Below, piece by piece: positions 13,901 through 26,700 of a DNA stretch of 64,000 nt. Source of the stretch: Echinometra lucunter (lineage: Eukaryota; Echinodermata; Echinoidea; Camarodonta; Echinometridae); assembly GCA_029962745.1 (NCBI GenBank), contig CM057158.1:6245369-6309368 (forward strand). The letters are read 5' to 3'. The notes below the pieces were generated by a model. It made no database searches. It saw only the letters and a program-made list of their open reading frames with translations, and was not told the DNA's origin. Position numbers and translations under genes: made by a program. Each line of letters opens with the position of its first letter. The first letter of the stretch is position 1.

Positions 13901-16900
13901 ATTTTTTTGGCAGAGTGAAATAAATTATTGAGAGAGAGTGAAATGGTTTCGGTGAGAGAAGAGGAATGGATTTTAGGTACACCGTCGATAGAACGCGCGT
14001 ATATGAGCTAGCTAGCTAAGCCATAGATAAGCTCGCCAAGGCCGTTAAGCTCACCCAGGTCGATAAGATCGCTTTAGGCCGAGATAAAAGAGGAACATAT
14101 TTTTGGCAGAAAGTGAAAAGGTTTTAGTATGAGAGAAAGAGGAATGATTTTTTTTTCTTAAAAGTGAAATGTATTCCTGTGAAAAGTGGAACGAATTTTG
14201 GAAAAAAAGTGAAATATATTTTTGTGAAGAGTAAAATATATTTCTGTGAAAAAGTGGAATGTATTTTGGAAGAAAGTGGAATATATTTTTGTGAATAGTG
14301 AAACAATATTTTTGTGGAAACTGTGAAACGAATTTTTGTGAAAAGTGGAATGCTTTTTTTAAAGAAGGGAAATATAAATTTGCTGGAGTGAAATGGTTTA
14401 GTGAAAAAGAAACATATATTTGTTCAAGTGAAATATATTTTAATTTGATTCCCTTATGGCGTGCCATAAATGTGTGAATGAATACATCTTTCAGTGATTG
14501 TTTCAAATGTATCATTCGGAAAGTATAATACCAGTGATGATATGAATAATATTTAGAGGGAAGGATCCCTTCTTTAAAAGAAAAAAATCCAAAATTTCCT
14601 TTTTTTTTAAAGGAATTGTTTCATTTAGCAGAGCACCTATTGGTTATAGCTGCATTTGCTACATTTTTCCATATAAACTTTAGCAGCGAAAACTGAAGGT
14701 TCTCCTGTGGAATGCCAAAAAGTTCAAACTGTCCCAAACATTTAGCACTCACATTCGTAAGTATTGACCAAAATGCAACTGTAATAATATTAGAAATGAG
14801 AAATCCAGAAACTTATTCTGTAGCGAAACATTCCACCTTCAGAGATGAAACTAAGTGATCAAAGCAGATGTATCACAAAGGATTATTTGTGATTGATGGG
14901 GACAAATTTGTGCCCTTTAAAATCTCTGGGAGGGTATGTTGCCCCCATAGTCCCTTTTGTATCCTTATACAAGAGACCACAAAACCCAGATTGTACAGGT
15001 TGATAAATTAACATAGAATTTATCTTCAGATACTGAGAGATATGACTCCTGCACCCCATAAGGTCGTATCAAAAGGAAAAAATATATATAAGGGCTGAAT
15101 AGGTAATTCGGCAACCCTTTCACAGTACTACCAAATCATAAATCATCATCTTACATTCTTTTTATTTGGGCATATCTGACAGCATGAATGGTATTTTTCA
15201 AATTAGTGAAAAATATGGCTTTTTTTATATTCATAACCTATCGGATACTGACCCTCCGTACTGCCTGGGGTCAGTATTGGTTTGAAATTACTTTTGGTTG
15301 AAAGGTTAACAGAAATGTTATTGTGCACCAGCTACCAATTCTTTTCAGTTATCATACCTAATTTGTAGAGCAATTAGCTATAATATAGCTATAATATACC
15401 CTTTCTTTTTCCATAATTTTATTATTATTAGCTAGATTTAAATGAAGATTTACTTCATCATTATAACAAGTTTTGGAATTGGGATCTCCTGGATCAATAT
15501 GGGATGGTACATTGTATAATGTAAATGATATTATCATGCTCAAAAAGACTGTTTGCAATGTAACACATTAGATAGATAGCAGAGTATAACTGTTCTATTG
15601 CATTCCTTTTAGACATTTACTGTACTAAAATTCACCGGAATGCATGGAGTTTCACACGATCTCACACACATAAGGCAGACTGTGTTTAATCGGTTTGATA
15701 CCAATTCTCTTTTTGCTACCAAAACTGTACACTGGCTTAAGAGAGGACGGATCATTTTGAGGAAGGAACAAAACTAGGTTGATCCAAGTGCAGTGAGAGA
15801 CAAGATAGGAGAGTAACAGGTAGAAGGATAGCAGGATGAAGGAAGCAAATACAGGGATTAAAAAAAAGGAAGGGTACATACAAGACACAGTGATTGTGAC
15901 ATTGAAAGTGTTGCACAGCCTCACATGAAAAGCTGCTTTTGTGTGGAGTCTTGGAATTTCAACCAACCACCTCCTCTTCCTTACCCTCCCCACCCTCACC
16001 AACTCCATAGGTCTCACTCATTGTAGAAGATGACAGACGAATCTATCATCTGGTTCAGTACAGACACAATACACCTTAGTATGTCCTAAGCCACAGTTAA
16101 CAAATTGAATCATCCGTCTAATCTTTTCATTTTCTTCCATACAAAAATCCAGGGTTTTGAGTTTAGCCCATGACCAATAAATCAACCTTTATTGGCTTTA
16201 CTGAAGTTATATACATGTTGTGTGTTGGCTGTAACCTTTCACAATTTTGGGGGGTCCTTCTTTGGGCTTTAAAAGTTTAAATAAGTCATCAAACTTTTTA
16301 TTTTTTTTGGGGGGGGGGACTTGGTAGAGCTGTCATTGAGTACATCATACATAGCCAGTCTACTCAAAAACTCTCGTCAACTTGAATGCTATGATTCAAG
16401 ACTGAACTTGATAAATACCATTTTATGTAGAAAAGAGAATGTGTATCTCCTTCCATGGTCAGTAACTGCAGAATATGTGAGTTTTCTGTTATATGTTGTT
16501 TGACTATTATGACTTCAAAGTCACTTAGAATGCTTGAATTGTAATAAAATCTCATCAGTTTTAAAGAATGTCATGAATTATAGTAAACTGAAGAGTTGAT
16601 ATGGTAAATTTAAGATAATCATGATTAATTGAATTAGAATGGAAAACCCATGTTAAGGATTCATGCTGCAATTAGTGCCTTGTGATAATTGTTTATTAGG
16701 AGATACATGAGCAAACATTGGGACAACAGAGAACTTGCTGTACATTTAAGCTCCTATTTCTGGTAAGGCACATCAAAAGTCCTGATTCTTCAGAAAGGTG
16801 TCGGCTCAACTGCTCACTGGCAAATTGACCATGACAAAGTGATTGGGTGAGACAAGTGATTTAGCTTTTCAGGGTATAGTGAATGTGTCTTTGATTGGAT

Positions 16901-17682
16901 TTGGCACCAGCCAGGATGCAGTGATGCCATATTGCTTGCCTGTCCAGGATGAAGGTTACAGAAGAATACAGGGGTGTCCCCAAGATTGTATGAGACAGAG
17001 AGAAAGGACTTTGCAGATTTCCAGGGTATAATGAAGGTGTCTTTGATTAGAGTATAGTAGGGAAGCAGGATGCAATGTTGCCAGATTGCCTGTCTGCCTG
17101 CCTTCCCAAGCCAAGGTGTAGGTGACAGCTAGGAGTGCAAAGGGATGTCCCCAAGAGCATACTTATGCCCCAAGACGGAGATTCATTTGTAGGAAAAGAG
17201 AAAGACAGGGATATCCTCAAGAATGTAAGACAAGGAGAAAGTAGTGATGTTAGTTTCTAGGGTATTGTGTGTTTTTGATTGGGATATGTAGTACACAGGA
17301 TGTGGTAATGCCAGCTTGCTTGTCTAATGTTTGGGTGACAGGAGTAAACAAGGAATGTCCTTAAGAACGTACAATAGGGAAAGATGAGGTTTCCAGGGTA
17401 TTGTGAATGTGACTTTTGTGAGAGGGTAGGAAGCAGTATGCAGTGATGTCAGATTGCTTGCCAGTCCAAAGTTTGATTTAACAGGGGTTAACAGCAATGT
17501 CCAAAGGAATGTGAACCCAATAACCTGAGACCCAATTTTGGCACAGGATGGGATTCATCCTGATAAATGTCCTGGAAAACAAAGTTTAGAAATGTTTGAA
17601 AATAATTTCTTAGTATTTTGCTATTACAAATAATTTTCAAAGGTATGAATAAATTTGCTACTGTGAGATTGTAGAAGGAACT

Positions 17683-17741
<59 letters not shown>

Positions 17742-20700
17742 GCCTTTGTCTCTGTCTGTCTTCTTCCTTCTCATGTTCTCTTCCGTTCTGACCCCATTCA
17801 AGAAATCTGCTCCAGGGCCATTTCGAAATCTTATTGTATTTCTGATATAAATTATGTTCTGATTATGTAAGTAATGATTGCCACCCAGGGTTACTCACTG
17901 AAAAGGTGATGTGTTAAGCTGTAGAGGAGATTTGCAATTGTAAGTCTTGTAATTGTGTTTCATCATCTTTCCTTTGAATACAAGAGGGAACAAAATGTTT
18001 GAGATGGATGTTGGTGTGAAAAGAAGAGAAAAGATCACGGATGAGCCAAGATGAGTCACACTCGATGACAAGACACTGAAACCACAACAGACATCTAGGT
18101 GTGATCTTTGTCAAGATTTACTGGCTTGCTGCCCTTCAGAAAGAGCATAGAAAGAATGCAATGTGGGGTGATATGTTCCAGCTTTGATTGGTTCCATGTT
18201 TAAACATTCAGGTTTATATAAATAGATATTCCATTAAAACAGATTCCATTAGAATAGTGTTGATGAGATGACAGCTTTCAAAAGGATGTCTTCATGGTAG
18301 TTTGTGTTGAGTGCTTGAACACTCCATAAAACATGTCACTTAGTTTTGTGTACAGTCGTTACATTTTTGTTCTTTCTTTTATGGATTTACTTTGATACTC
18401 AGTCTTATATTGATATCTGGATTGATTTTAGAAGTGGAGATTTAGGATCGTTTTTTTGTATGTCAACCTGAAATAAAGTGTTGTGATATTAAATTCCTCC
18501 AGTATGAAAGACAAAATTTAATATTTAGCAAGATGAGAACTACTTCTGATTACTGATTTAACATCAAATACACATGTATATATTTTGACCTGGCCTGTAA
18601 TTGCATTTTAATTCATTACAACTTTGGAAGTGCATAGAGATGTTAGATAATAATGTGATATAATAATAAAATGCACTATACAAAAACATATTATCATTGT
18701 TGTTGTTGTTATTATTATTATTATTAACCTTGAAATGGGAATGTGTGATTTTCTTAATGTCACAGAAGTCTAACCATTTAGGCCATATACATGTAGCTAA
18801 CTTACTTCTTAAGACGGCCAGAAGTTTACTACTAGTAAAATGATATAAGTAATGCCCATCTGGATCTCAGCAGATGATATTCAGGTGGAATGTACAACAG
18901 ATTGAAAACACATGCACATCAATGTTACTGTCAAGGAAAGAACTGCTCTTTGCTCAAGGTCTATGTCTCTCCAATCATAGAAACTAATAGAGCTTCCTGC
19001 TTTCCTTTGGAAATCTGGTGGAATTTAACCCAGGAAGAAGCACCTGTTCCAAAAACTTAACATGCTGTCATAAATGGCAATATTTATCCAGGATTCCTGA
19101 ATAGGAATTTGAGAATTTTTTGTGTTTATTCTTATCTCATGTGTTCATGTTCGCAACTAATATGCCTTCATCCCTTGAGTTTCCCTTTCCCATTTGAAAT
19201 GAAGCATGATTAGTAAGACATATTGACATGCATGCAAAACATACATATTCTAAATGAACAAACTTGTTACAAGAGAAAAGCATATCATGCATTAGAGTAC
19301 AAAGAAGTATAAATACTGTATACATGTGCTGCAAAACTGAAGGAGCGCCTACCACTTTTATTTTAGTAGACATGTTTAATAATGTAATATTTGTGTGTAC
19401 TGGTACTGCTGCATCACATCACATTTAACTTTTAAAAGATCAATACAAATTTCATTAGAATTCTAAAGATCAAGATTCAAGATAATCATGACCTTTTTTT
19501 CCCCCCTCTATTTTTCCTTCTTATTTCAGCCGGGCTTGACCATCACCCACCATGCTGACCGATCACTGAACAGCTTTTGTCAATGGCAGTCTACATTGAC
19601 CACACCTAACGGCACTCATCATGACCACTCCATATTGCTAACAGGAAATGATATATGCTCATGGAAAAATGAGCCTTGTGATACACTAGGTAACTAAACT
19701 AAGGCATTTTATCTTTATGTTGTTGTGCGAAAGAATGCGTCAGGAATACAAAAATACAAAAATTAAAATGTCTATGTTGACATATGAATTTCAGCAAAAA
19801 GCATGCCACAAGAAGATCATGTATCAATTTGCAAGGTCTACATGCTACTTGTGAAATTATAAATCATCATTGAAAAATTTGAGTTTTAATAATTTTCCAT
19901 TTTGCATTCTGGACATGTTCTTTTGCACAACTACATAAAGATAAGATGCCTAATGACAGTTATGAGGGTTGTAATATTGACATGTTATATTGATATGTTA
20001 ATGATACTACCATTCCATATGTTTTGTGGCAGGTATGCTTTCACAAATTGACAGTGCAAATAGTACTGTAGATCCCTGATGTAGGAGTGACCTCTAGCAT
20101 AATTTTAGACTAAATACAACTCCCTAAGATTTTGCAAGTCTGATATTCATCATTCTCATTGGTTGAGATTTGAGCTCTACAGTACTTAAAATTGCTAGTA
20201 GTGTTTAATGATCTACTCATAAAATGATCTACTCATGAAATGATCTACTTTGACATCTACTTCTGATGTGGACTTACTATACTCATACTACCCTAGAGAA
20301 TTGTGTTTGTATTTGTGTTAAGATGTTGAAATGATTCTAGATGAAACTTTTGCATGTTTATCTTAAGATTTATACCAGTTTTAAATATATTGTATGTTTT
20401 CCTGCTACTAGTGAATCTTATGTTTTCAAGTTGAGGAAGATATGGTTAACATGACCTTAATTCCATTACAACCTTTTATGAGCATCATTTTTACAACAAC
20501 TCCTACTTCTTCTTTCCCCTGTTCCACCCCCCCCCCCCCTTCTTTTTATTCCAGGCTTTGCACCTATTGGTGGGATGTGTAGTAAATACAGGAGCTGTAC
20601 TATAAATGAAGATACTGGATTGGGATTAGCTTTTACAGTTGCTCATGAATCGGGGCATAGGTAAGTAAGGTGAAATGGTCAGGGTTTGTGGAATTTGACT

Positions 20701-23700
20701 TTTGATTGAAAAATGATAGGCTTGTGTGTTTATTTGACAGTATAGTAAGAACACACATATCATCAGTTCAAGGTTTTGAGCTTTTGCAGACATGAAGAAG
20801 AGGGTAATCATGAGATGACCTCATCACAATTATGAAGTAGATATTTTGACTCTTCAGCATGTAGTAGGGCAAAGAAATGCTGCCATGAGTGTTATAATAA
20901 TAATAATAATAACCCTTATTTACCCAGGGTAGCCACTTCAGCTATTATCAGCTGATCTTCCAGAGGGCCCTGCATAACATAATATGTTATTATTACCCTT
21001 CTCCATTCATATTGCTGAGCGCCTGGCTAGAAGGCAGAAGGTCCCATTTGTGTAAGTCTTTGGTATGACTCGGCCGGGGATCGAACCCACGACCTCCCAT
21101 TCATGAGGCAGATGCTCTATCAATTGAGCCAACTTGCCCGGTTGAACATAAACATTTTTGTTCATTGCCTTTGTCATTGTGCCCTTTGTTTAGTACTCAG
21201 CAATTTCTCTAAAAGATATTGGACTGGTAGATGGGGTAAATGAGAATGAATTACTTTTTATTAGAGTAGTTATGGATAAAATGTGAAACTCCAGTAGTAA
21301 TTGCAGTACTGGTAAAGACCAGTAGACAATATGTGGCACCGAGAGTTTCCTGAATGGACATAACAGCACATCAGCAGCAAAAACAGAAGAGTAGATGTAT
21401 GAAATAGTAGTAAAGGAAAGAAAAGTTCATGGTTATTATGATGACATCAGCAAAAACTGGTCAATGATTTGAGTATTACTGTCAGACTTCTGTATATAGA
21501 CACAACAGACATGTAACAATCATACCTTGATATGAGAGAAGAAAAGGGGATGAAATTAAGTTCATTGCAGAAATTGTTCTTTTAGCAGTCTGATGACTAT
21601 TCCCTATCATCAGAAATATCAGTCACGTATCAGTCAAATAGATATGAGTTTTCATGCTATATCACTCAGGGATTATTTTTAGGGATATGATGCTGTTTGG
21701 GAGGAGATGAGATAACCAGAGGGTAGAATGATGATGATAATATCCTTTATTGGGGAGTCAAACAAGACAATGAAAAATGGATTGACCACCTGTTGGGCTG
21801 GGCAGTGAACTTAATAGAGAAGAGCAAAAGGACAAAAGTTCGCTCTTATCATATGATAACGATATACTGTCATCACGCAAATTATGATAAGAGAAATGAA
21901 ATGGTTGGTGCATTGATAGTAAAGTTCTATCATCTTTTATTTATTTCATGATGTAAGATTGGTGATATATTTTTGTATTGGTCATTACAGCAGCTGCAGG
22001 TAGAAAATACTTTATAGATTGCAATATAATGGTGTAGTGGTTCATTCACTTGACTCTCAGTCTAAGGGTTGAGGGTTTGAATCCCAGCCTACCACTGTCA
22101 TCTTTTGGCAAGACATTAATCCACATTTACCACTCTCCACCCAGGTGTAAGTGGGTACCTGGCAATTGCTGGGGTAATAATGATTGTGGGGCCCTCGGGA
22201 AGAACATCAATTATGCTGATAAGCCTTCCCATGGTAAATGAAATTATTATGTTTATTACATAGTCCCTCATTCACAAAGATTGCAATATTCACATGGTCC
22301 ATTAGAACACATTAGAATTAGATAACCAGCAAGAGTCCATTATTTTTTCTATTACAAATATAACACTTTTGAAACAGTTAAATTTTCATTCATTGGGTTT
22401 CATCAATAGTTATCCAAGGCTTGTATTCAGTAGGATTATGCTATAGATGAGTAATCGGGCAATAAATCTGTTTTTAAAAAATAACTGCATCCCAACAAAA
22501 TATACTTTTGAGCTTGCTTAGTACCTAGCATATATGCATGTGAGAGTCATATAAAGTGGTTTATATGACTAATTTCAATGACAACAAAGTTGCAGCAAGT
22601 GCATTCATTTATCTTCTGATTTCTGAACATCTTTCTGTAATAAAGAACGAGGCTGAATCTTTCAACAACCAACAAACCAAGTCACTGTCAATTTTCATGG
22701 GAAGTGGGAATCGTAACATGATTCATGCAACAACATAGCACCTGGTTATTTTGAAACATGAGTTTTCATGTGCATCATTCAGAGTTTGAGATGGAATCCT
22801 TAACCCTTCAGTACCAACATTGATATCTATGTGTACCTCACTGTGCTTACAAAGCCAGGCCCAGTACACAAAGTGCTTAGCTTGTCATCTAAGAGATATG
22901 AGATGTGTGAGAAAACAGGCAATACATTGTTGAGAGAGGTAAATAAGTTGTGTTGATATTGATATCAGAGGTGTTAACAAGGGGAAGGTATCTGGGATCA
23001 TATCACTCAAGGTTCATCATCCGTTCAGGGGATTAGAGTGAAGTTCTAAAGTGTAGGTATCTTGAGTCACCTTATTATCTGAAAGGGTGAAATGTTTGTA
23101 CTCGATTTTCTTCCTAAATTAAGAATCAACCATTATTTTTTTTCCTAGGAGCAACAGAATGTATTCTTTCACATAATTACTGTTGTGATATTCTATTCAC
23201 TTTAGACACCAATTAATCTGTCAATTCAATAATATTATTACAAAGAAGGAATAAATATTGTTACTAATGATGAGCCATTTAATTAAGAAGTGTATAATGA
23301 ATATAAGGAATGATTAATATGGTCAGAAACACTACTAATTTTCAATAATTGAATACATTGATTAAAAATTACTGATTGAAGATCATTGATTGGATAAAGA
23401 ATTGAGATCTAAAGTAAAGGGAATATAATGATTATTGTAATAAGAATGCACGCTCACCATCATCACGACAGATCTGTATCTTGATGTATTCTAATCCTGA
23501 TCTAGGACAAGATGCATTTTAACTCAGAAATGTGAGATCTAAGATATATAAGAGATGTGTGAGAAAACAGCCAGTACATTGTTGAGAGGCACGTCGGTGG
23601 TGTTGATATTGATACAAGAGATGCTAAAAAATGGGAGGGAAATCTCAGAACATATCACACAAAGTTCATCACCTGCTCAAGGATTAGTGGAAGTTCTGAA

Positions 23701-26700
23701 ACAGGAGTATCTTGGATCACCTAATTAACCTGAAAGGATGAAATGTCTTTACCTCTATTTCTTCACTAGATATGAATTATGTGGAAATAACTTTACTTTA
23801 GATCTCAATTCTTTATCCAATCAATGATCTTCAGTCAGTAATTTTTAATCAATGTCTTCAATTATTGAAAATTAGTAGTGTTTCTGATCATATTAATCAT
23901 TCCTTATATTCATTATACACTTCTTAATTAAATGGCTCATCATTAGCATTAGTAACAATATTCATTCCTTCTTTGTAATAATATTATTGAATTGACAGAT
24001 TAATTGGTGTCCAAAGTGAATAGAATATCACAACTGTAATTATGTGGAAGAATACGTTCTATTGTTCCTAGGAAAAAAATTAATGGTTGACAAATGGGAA
24101 CCCTATTTTTATCTAGAATCCACAATAATATCATGTTTGTATGTTACATTGACTTGCAGATGTGCAATAAGCACACTCTGTTGGAGGTTTTTTTTAGGGA
24201 AGTCATAATTGATCTTGTGAGCAAATATGAACATTTTAATGTTCATAAATGTAGGAATGGTTGAAAAGTAGGCACTTTTAACCATGAGGTCAAAGAACAC
24301 TTGAAAATGTGAATCTTTTTTAAAGTGGTCACCATCAACTTGCATGTAATGCAGTGTGCCTCAGTCCTGTTCAAATGCTGACTGTGAAGCAGTGACGACT
24401 GATAACGCTTTAGATTTCATTGAACCTACCACATAGAAACATCTCTCTAGAGGACATCGGTTGTAACCCGAGTCATTCCATAACACCGCACCTGATCCAT
24501 GAAACATGGTTATGAAACATGAGGTCTGTCTCAATCACTAGAGTCTGAGTTGCAGTTCATTCTGAAATTCAGTAATGTGCGAAAACAACTTGCTCTTACT
24601 GAGTGACTTGCAGTGTCTCCTTTGAGTATACCATCGATTCGTTATGCTAAAATATCATATTTTATGGAAAATATATAGATGTTATTGTGATAGGGTATGT
24701 AATGGGGATAGAAATGAAATAAATATGGATGAAATTTTTATTCAATTGTGCTTCTATCCCATGCAATTGTAGAGTATTTGGAACTTTCAGTGGAAGAACA
24801 GAAAAGTTACAAATTTTGCTGTAAACAAACTGAACTATTTTGCTTGAAATCTGTCAAAGGCTATTTCAAGCATTTATGTCCCTTTATCCACCTTTATTTA
24901 AACAGTTAATCTAGTAGACAGTTTGTTTTAATGGCAGTTTTTGTTAATAGCTTTTCCAGGAAAGGACAATGGGAGTGAATAGTTGTATTCCCATCATATT
25001 CTTGTTTTAATTGGTATTGTGACCGTCATTTTAACCTTTACTTTCCCAGACTTTTCCACTTTTTATACCTTGAACTTAATGCATGAACTAGTAACTTCCC
25101 ACTGGTAGGTCTACTGGCTTGAAAATTTATCCCAATTTTTGTTTCTATTTGTAATGATGGTGTATTTGTATTCTTTCAGATATTTCATTTTCATTGAATG
25201 GTGATTTTTTAAAAAAACTTTATCTCCTTTTCATTATTCATCTCACCTAATTATTCTGAAATTCATTCTGCTCTTTGATTCTCTGCATCTCTGTTCTCTG
25301 ATTGGTTTGTATAACTCTCTCTCTACTCTCTTCTGTGTTTTTTCTCTTCCTCTCACTTTCTGACTGAAGTATGGTTGCTGTCATTTCTCTCTTCCTCTCT
25401 CAGCCTTCATTTCCTTTGTTTCTTTGTCATTATTTCTCTCTATCACTTCCAATTCCATTTTTTTGTGTGTTCTTGATCCCTCCATAATCATTGACCATCT
25501 CAATCTCTCTCTCTCTCCCTCTCTTCCTCTCAGTTTTGGGATGGTGCACGACGGTGATGGCAATGCCTGCAGGAAGTCAGGAGGCGACATCATGTCCCCC
25601 ACCCTCTCTGGTCACAGCGGCAGGTTCACTTGGTCATCTTGCAGCAGGAAAAGCCTTGATGATTTTCTAAGGTATCTGAAATAAAAGACAACTTCGGCAT
25701 AATTTTATCTCTGACCTCACGGTTGATGACTCATAAATATTTTGGGCTTGAATAGCTACAGGAGGAGGTGGAAATGGTAGGAGTGCACTTGAAGGAAAAC
25801 TGAAATTTTTAGTTTGTGATTGAGATTTGATATAGTCATAAAGGCTTAACTAAACCTATGAGGGGCATGGTCAGTTTACAGTCAAAATGCCTAGATGACA
25901 TCATAAGGTATCTAAGAGAGGATGAATTTGCCCTTCTCCAACATGGAAGTGACCCATTGGTTGATGATTCATAAGTATTTGGAGCTTGAAAGGTGATAGG
26001 AGGAGATGGAAATTGGAAGTTAGACTCATCACCAACAGGGTTAGAAGGGTGTTGCAGAAAGAAAGCTGAATTTTAGCTTTATGATTTAAACTTCACATAA
26101 TCAAGAAGGTTTATAAGACACTTATATCAAGTATTATTCATATACGATATCAGTTATACCCTCCAACCAAGGTTTAAAAGTGATTTTAAATGTAATAGAC
26201 TTTGATCTTCCTTTATATTAAACTCAACTGTACGAGCTTAAACCCAGCATCTGATTTATATTTGACTAGAATACTGACAATTGTAATAAATTAATATGTT
26301 GTTATTCTCTTTCTGTCTTTCTATCTCTCTGTCCTTTTCTCTCTATCTCTGTCTCGGTGTATCTCTTACCCTATCACATGTTTCAATCATTGTTGCTTCA
26401 TTTACAATCAGTAGTCGTACATGATTTTATCCTATCCTGTGATAAAGTGTGATTACCTGAATGCCCCCAAAGTGCCTTGATCATTTCAATATGATCTGAC
26501 AATATTGTTGTGGTTCTTATTGCACCCTGACTCAGCTGTTGTCTATTTACCAAGTTCATATAAGGCACATATCTGGCATGAGTTGCATGAATATAATCTT
26601 AAGAGGAGATGAAGCGGGAAGAGAGATCGTCAGACGTAGCCCCTAGCTCATCCTGTGATGGTCATAGCATAGCAAGTGGGAGAGAGATTCGTCGTAAGGG

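Larger units (their letters stand above)
10079..14467. mobile_element. Foldback (TU-like) transposon, 4.4 kb
   Basis: The element begins atggcacgccataagggaat and ends with its reverse complement, attcccttatggcgtgccat. It is flanked by an exact 8-base duplication, aaatgtgt (10071-10078 and 14468-14475). Inverted arms of about 1.5 kb (10079-11571 and 12878-14467) pair almost throughout. Each arm has an outer domain of short tandem repeats and an inner unique domain; the right arm has extra sequence around 12950-13290. The loop holds the 3' end of a non-LTR retrotransposon. Sea urchin TU elements are known for long inverted arms, tandemly repeated outer domains and 8-base duplications; hAT elements also duplicate 8 bases. 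No transposase is encoded, so it depends on enzymes from elsewhere. Membership of the TU group is inferred from architecture only. Confidence 0.88.
7225..19529 (+). other. Intron 2 (12.3 kb, phase 0)
   Basis: The largest intron in the window. It holds a poly-C repeat (7660-7960), the foldback transposon (10079-14467), one copy of a dispersed repeat (15612-15741), four degenerate tandem units (16850-17520) and a TC microsatellite (17685-17735). The stretches 8000-9500, 14500-15600, 16000-16800 and 17800-19500 show nothing I can name. Confidence 0.85.
20661..25533 (+). other. Intron 4 (4.9 kb, phase 2)
   Basis: Splits the zinc-binding motif. It carries two tRNA-derived SINEs (20893-21143 and 22028-22245) and a direct/inverted repeat complex (22890-24090). 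It ends in a T/C-rich tract of about 150 bases. The remainder is unremarkable. Confidence 0.85.

Noticed and set aside
14051..14515. 154-codon minus-strand frame
   Set aside because: It is the mirror image of the left-arm frames in the right arm of the same element and extends past the element boundary; repeat artefact.
15652..16017. 121-codon minus-strand frame in intron 2
   Set aside because: Overlaps a dispersed repeat that occurs again near 39.8 kb without this frame; no family motif.
21050..21143. tRNA gene on the minus strand
   Set aside because: A and B boxes are present but no acceptor stem or full cloverleaf; the sequence continues into a SINE body with an ATT tail.
22028..22100. 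tRNA gene on the plus strand
   Set aside because: Same reason: tRNA-like head of a SINE, with mismatches and no closing acceptor stem.
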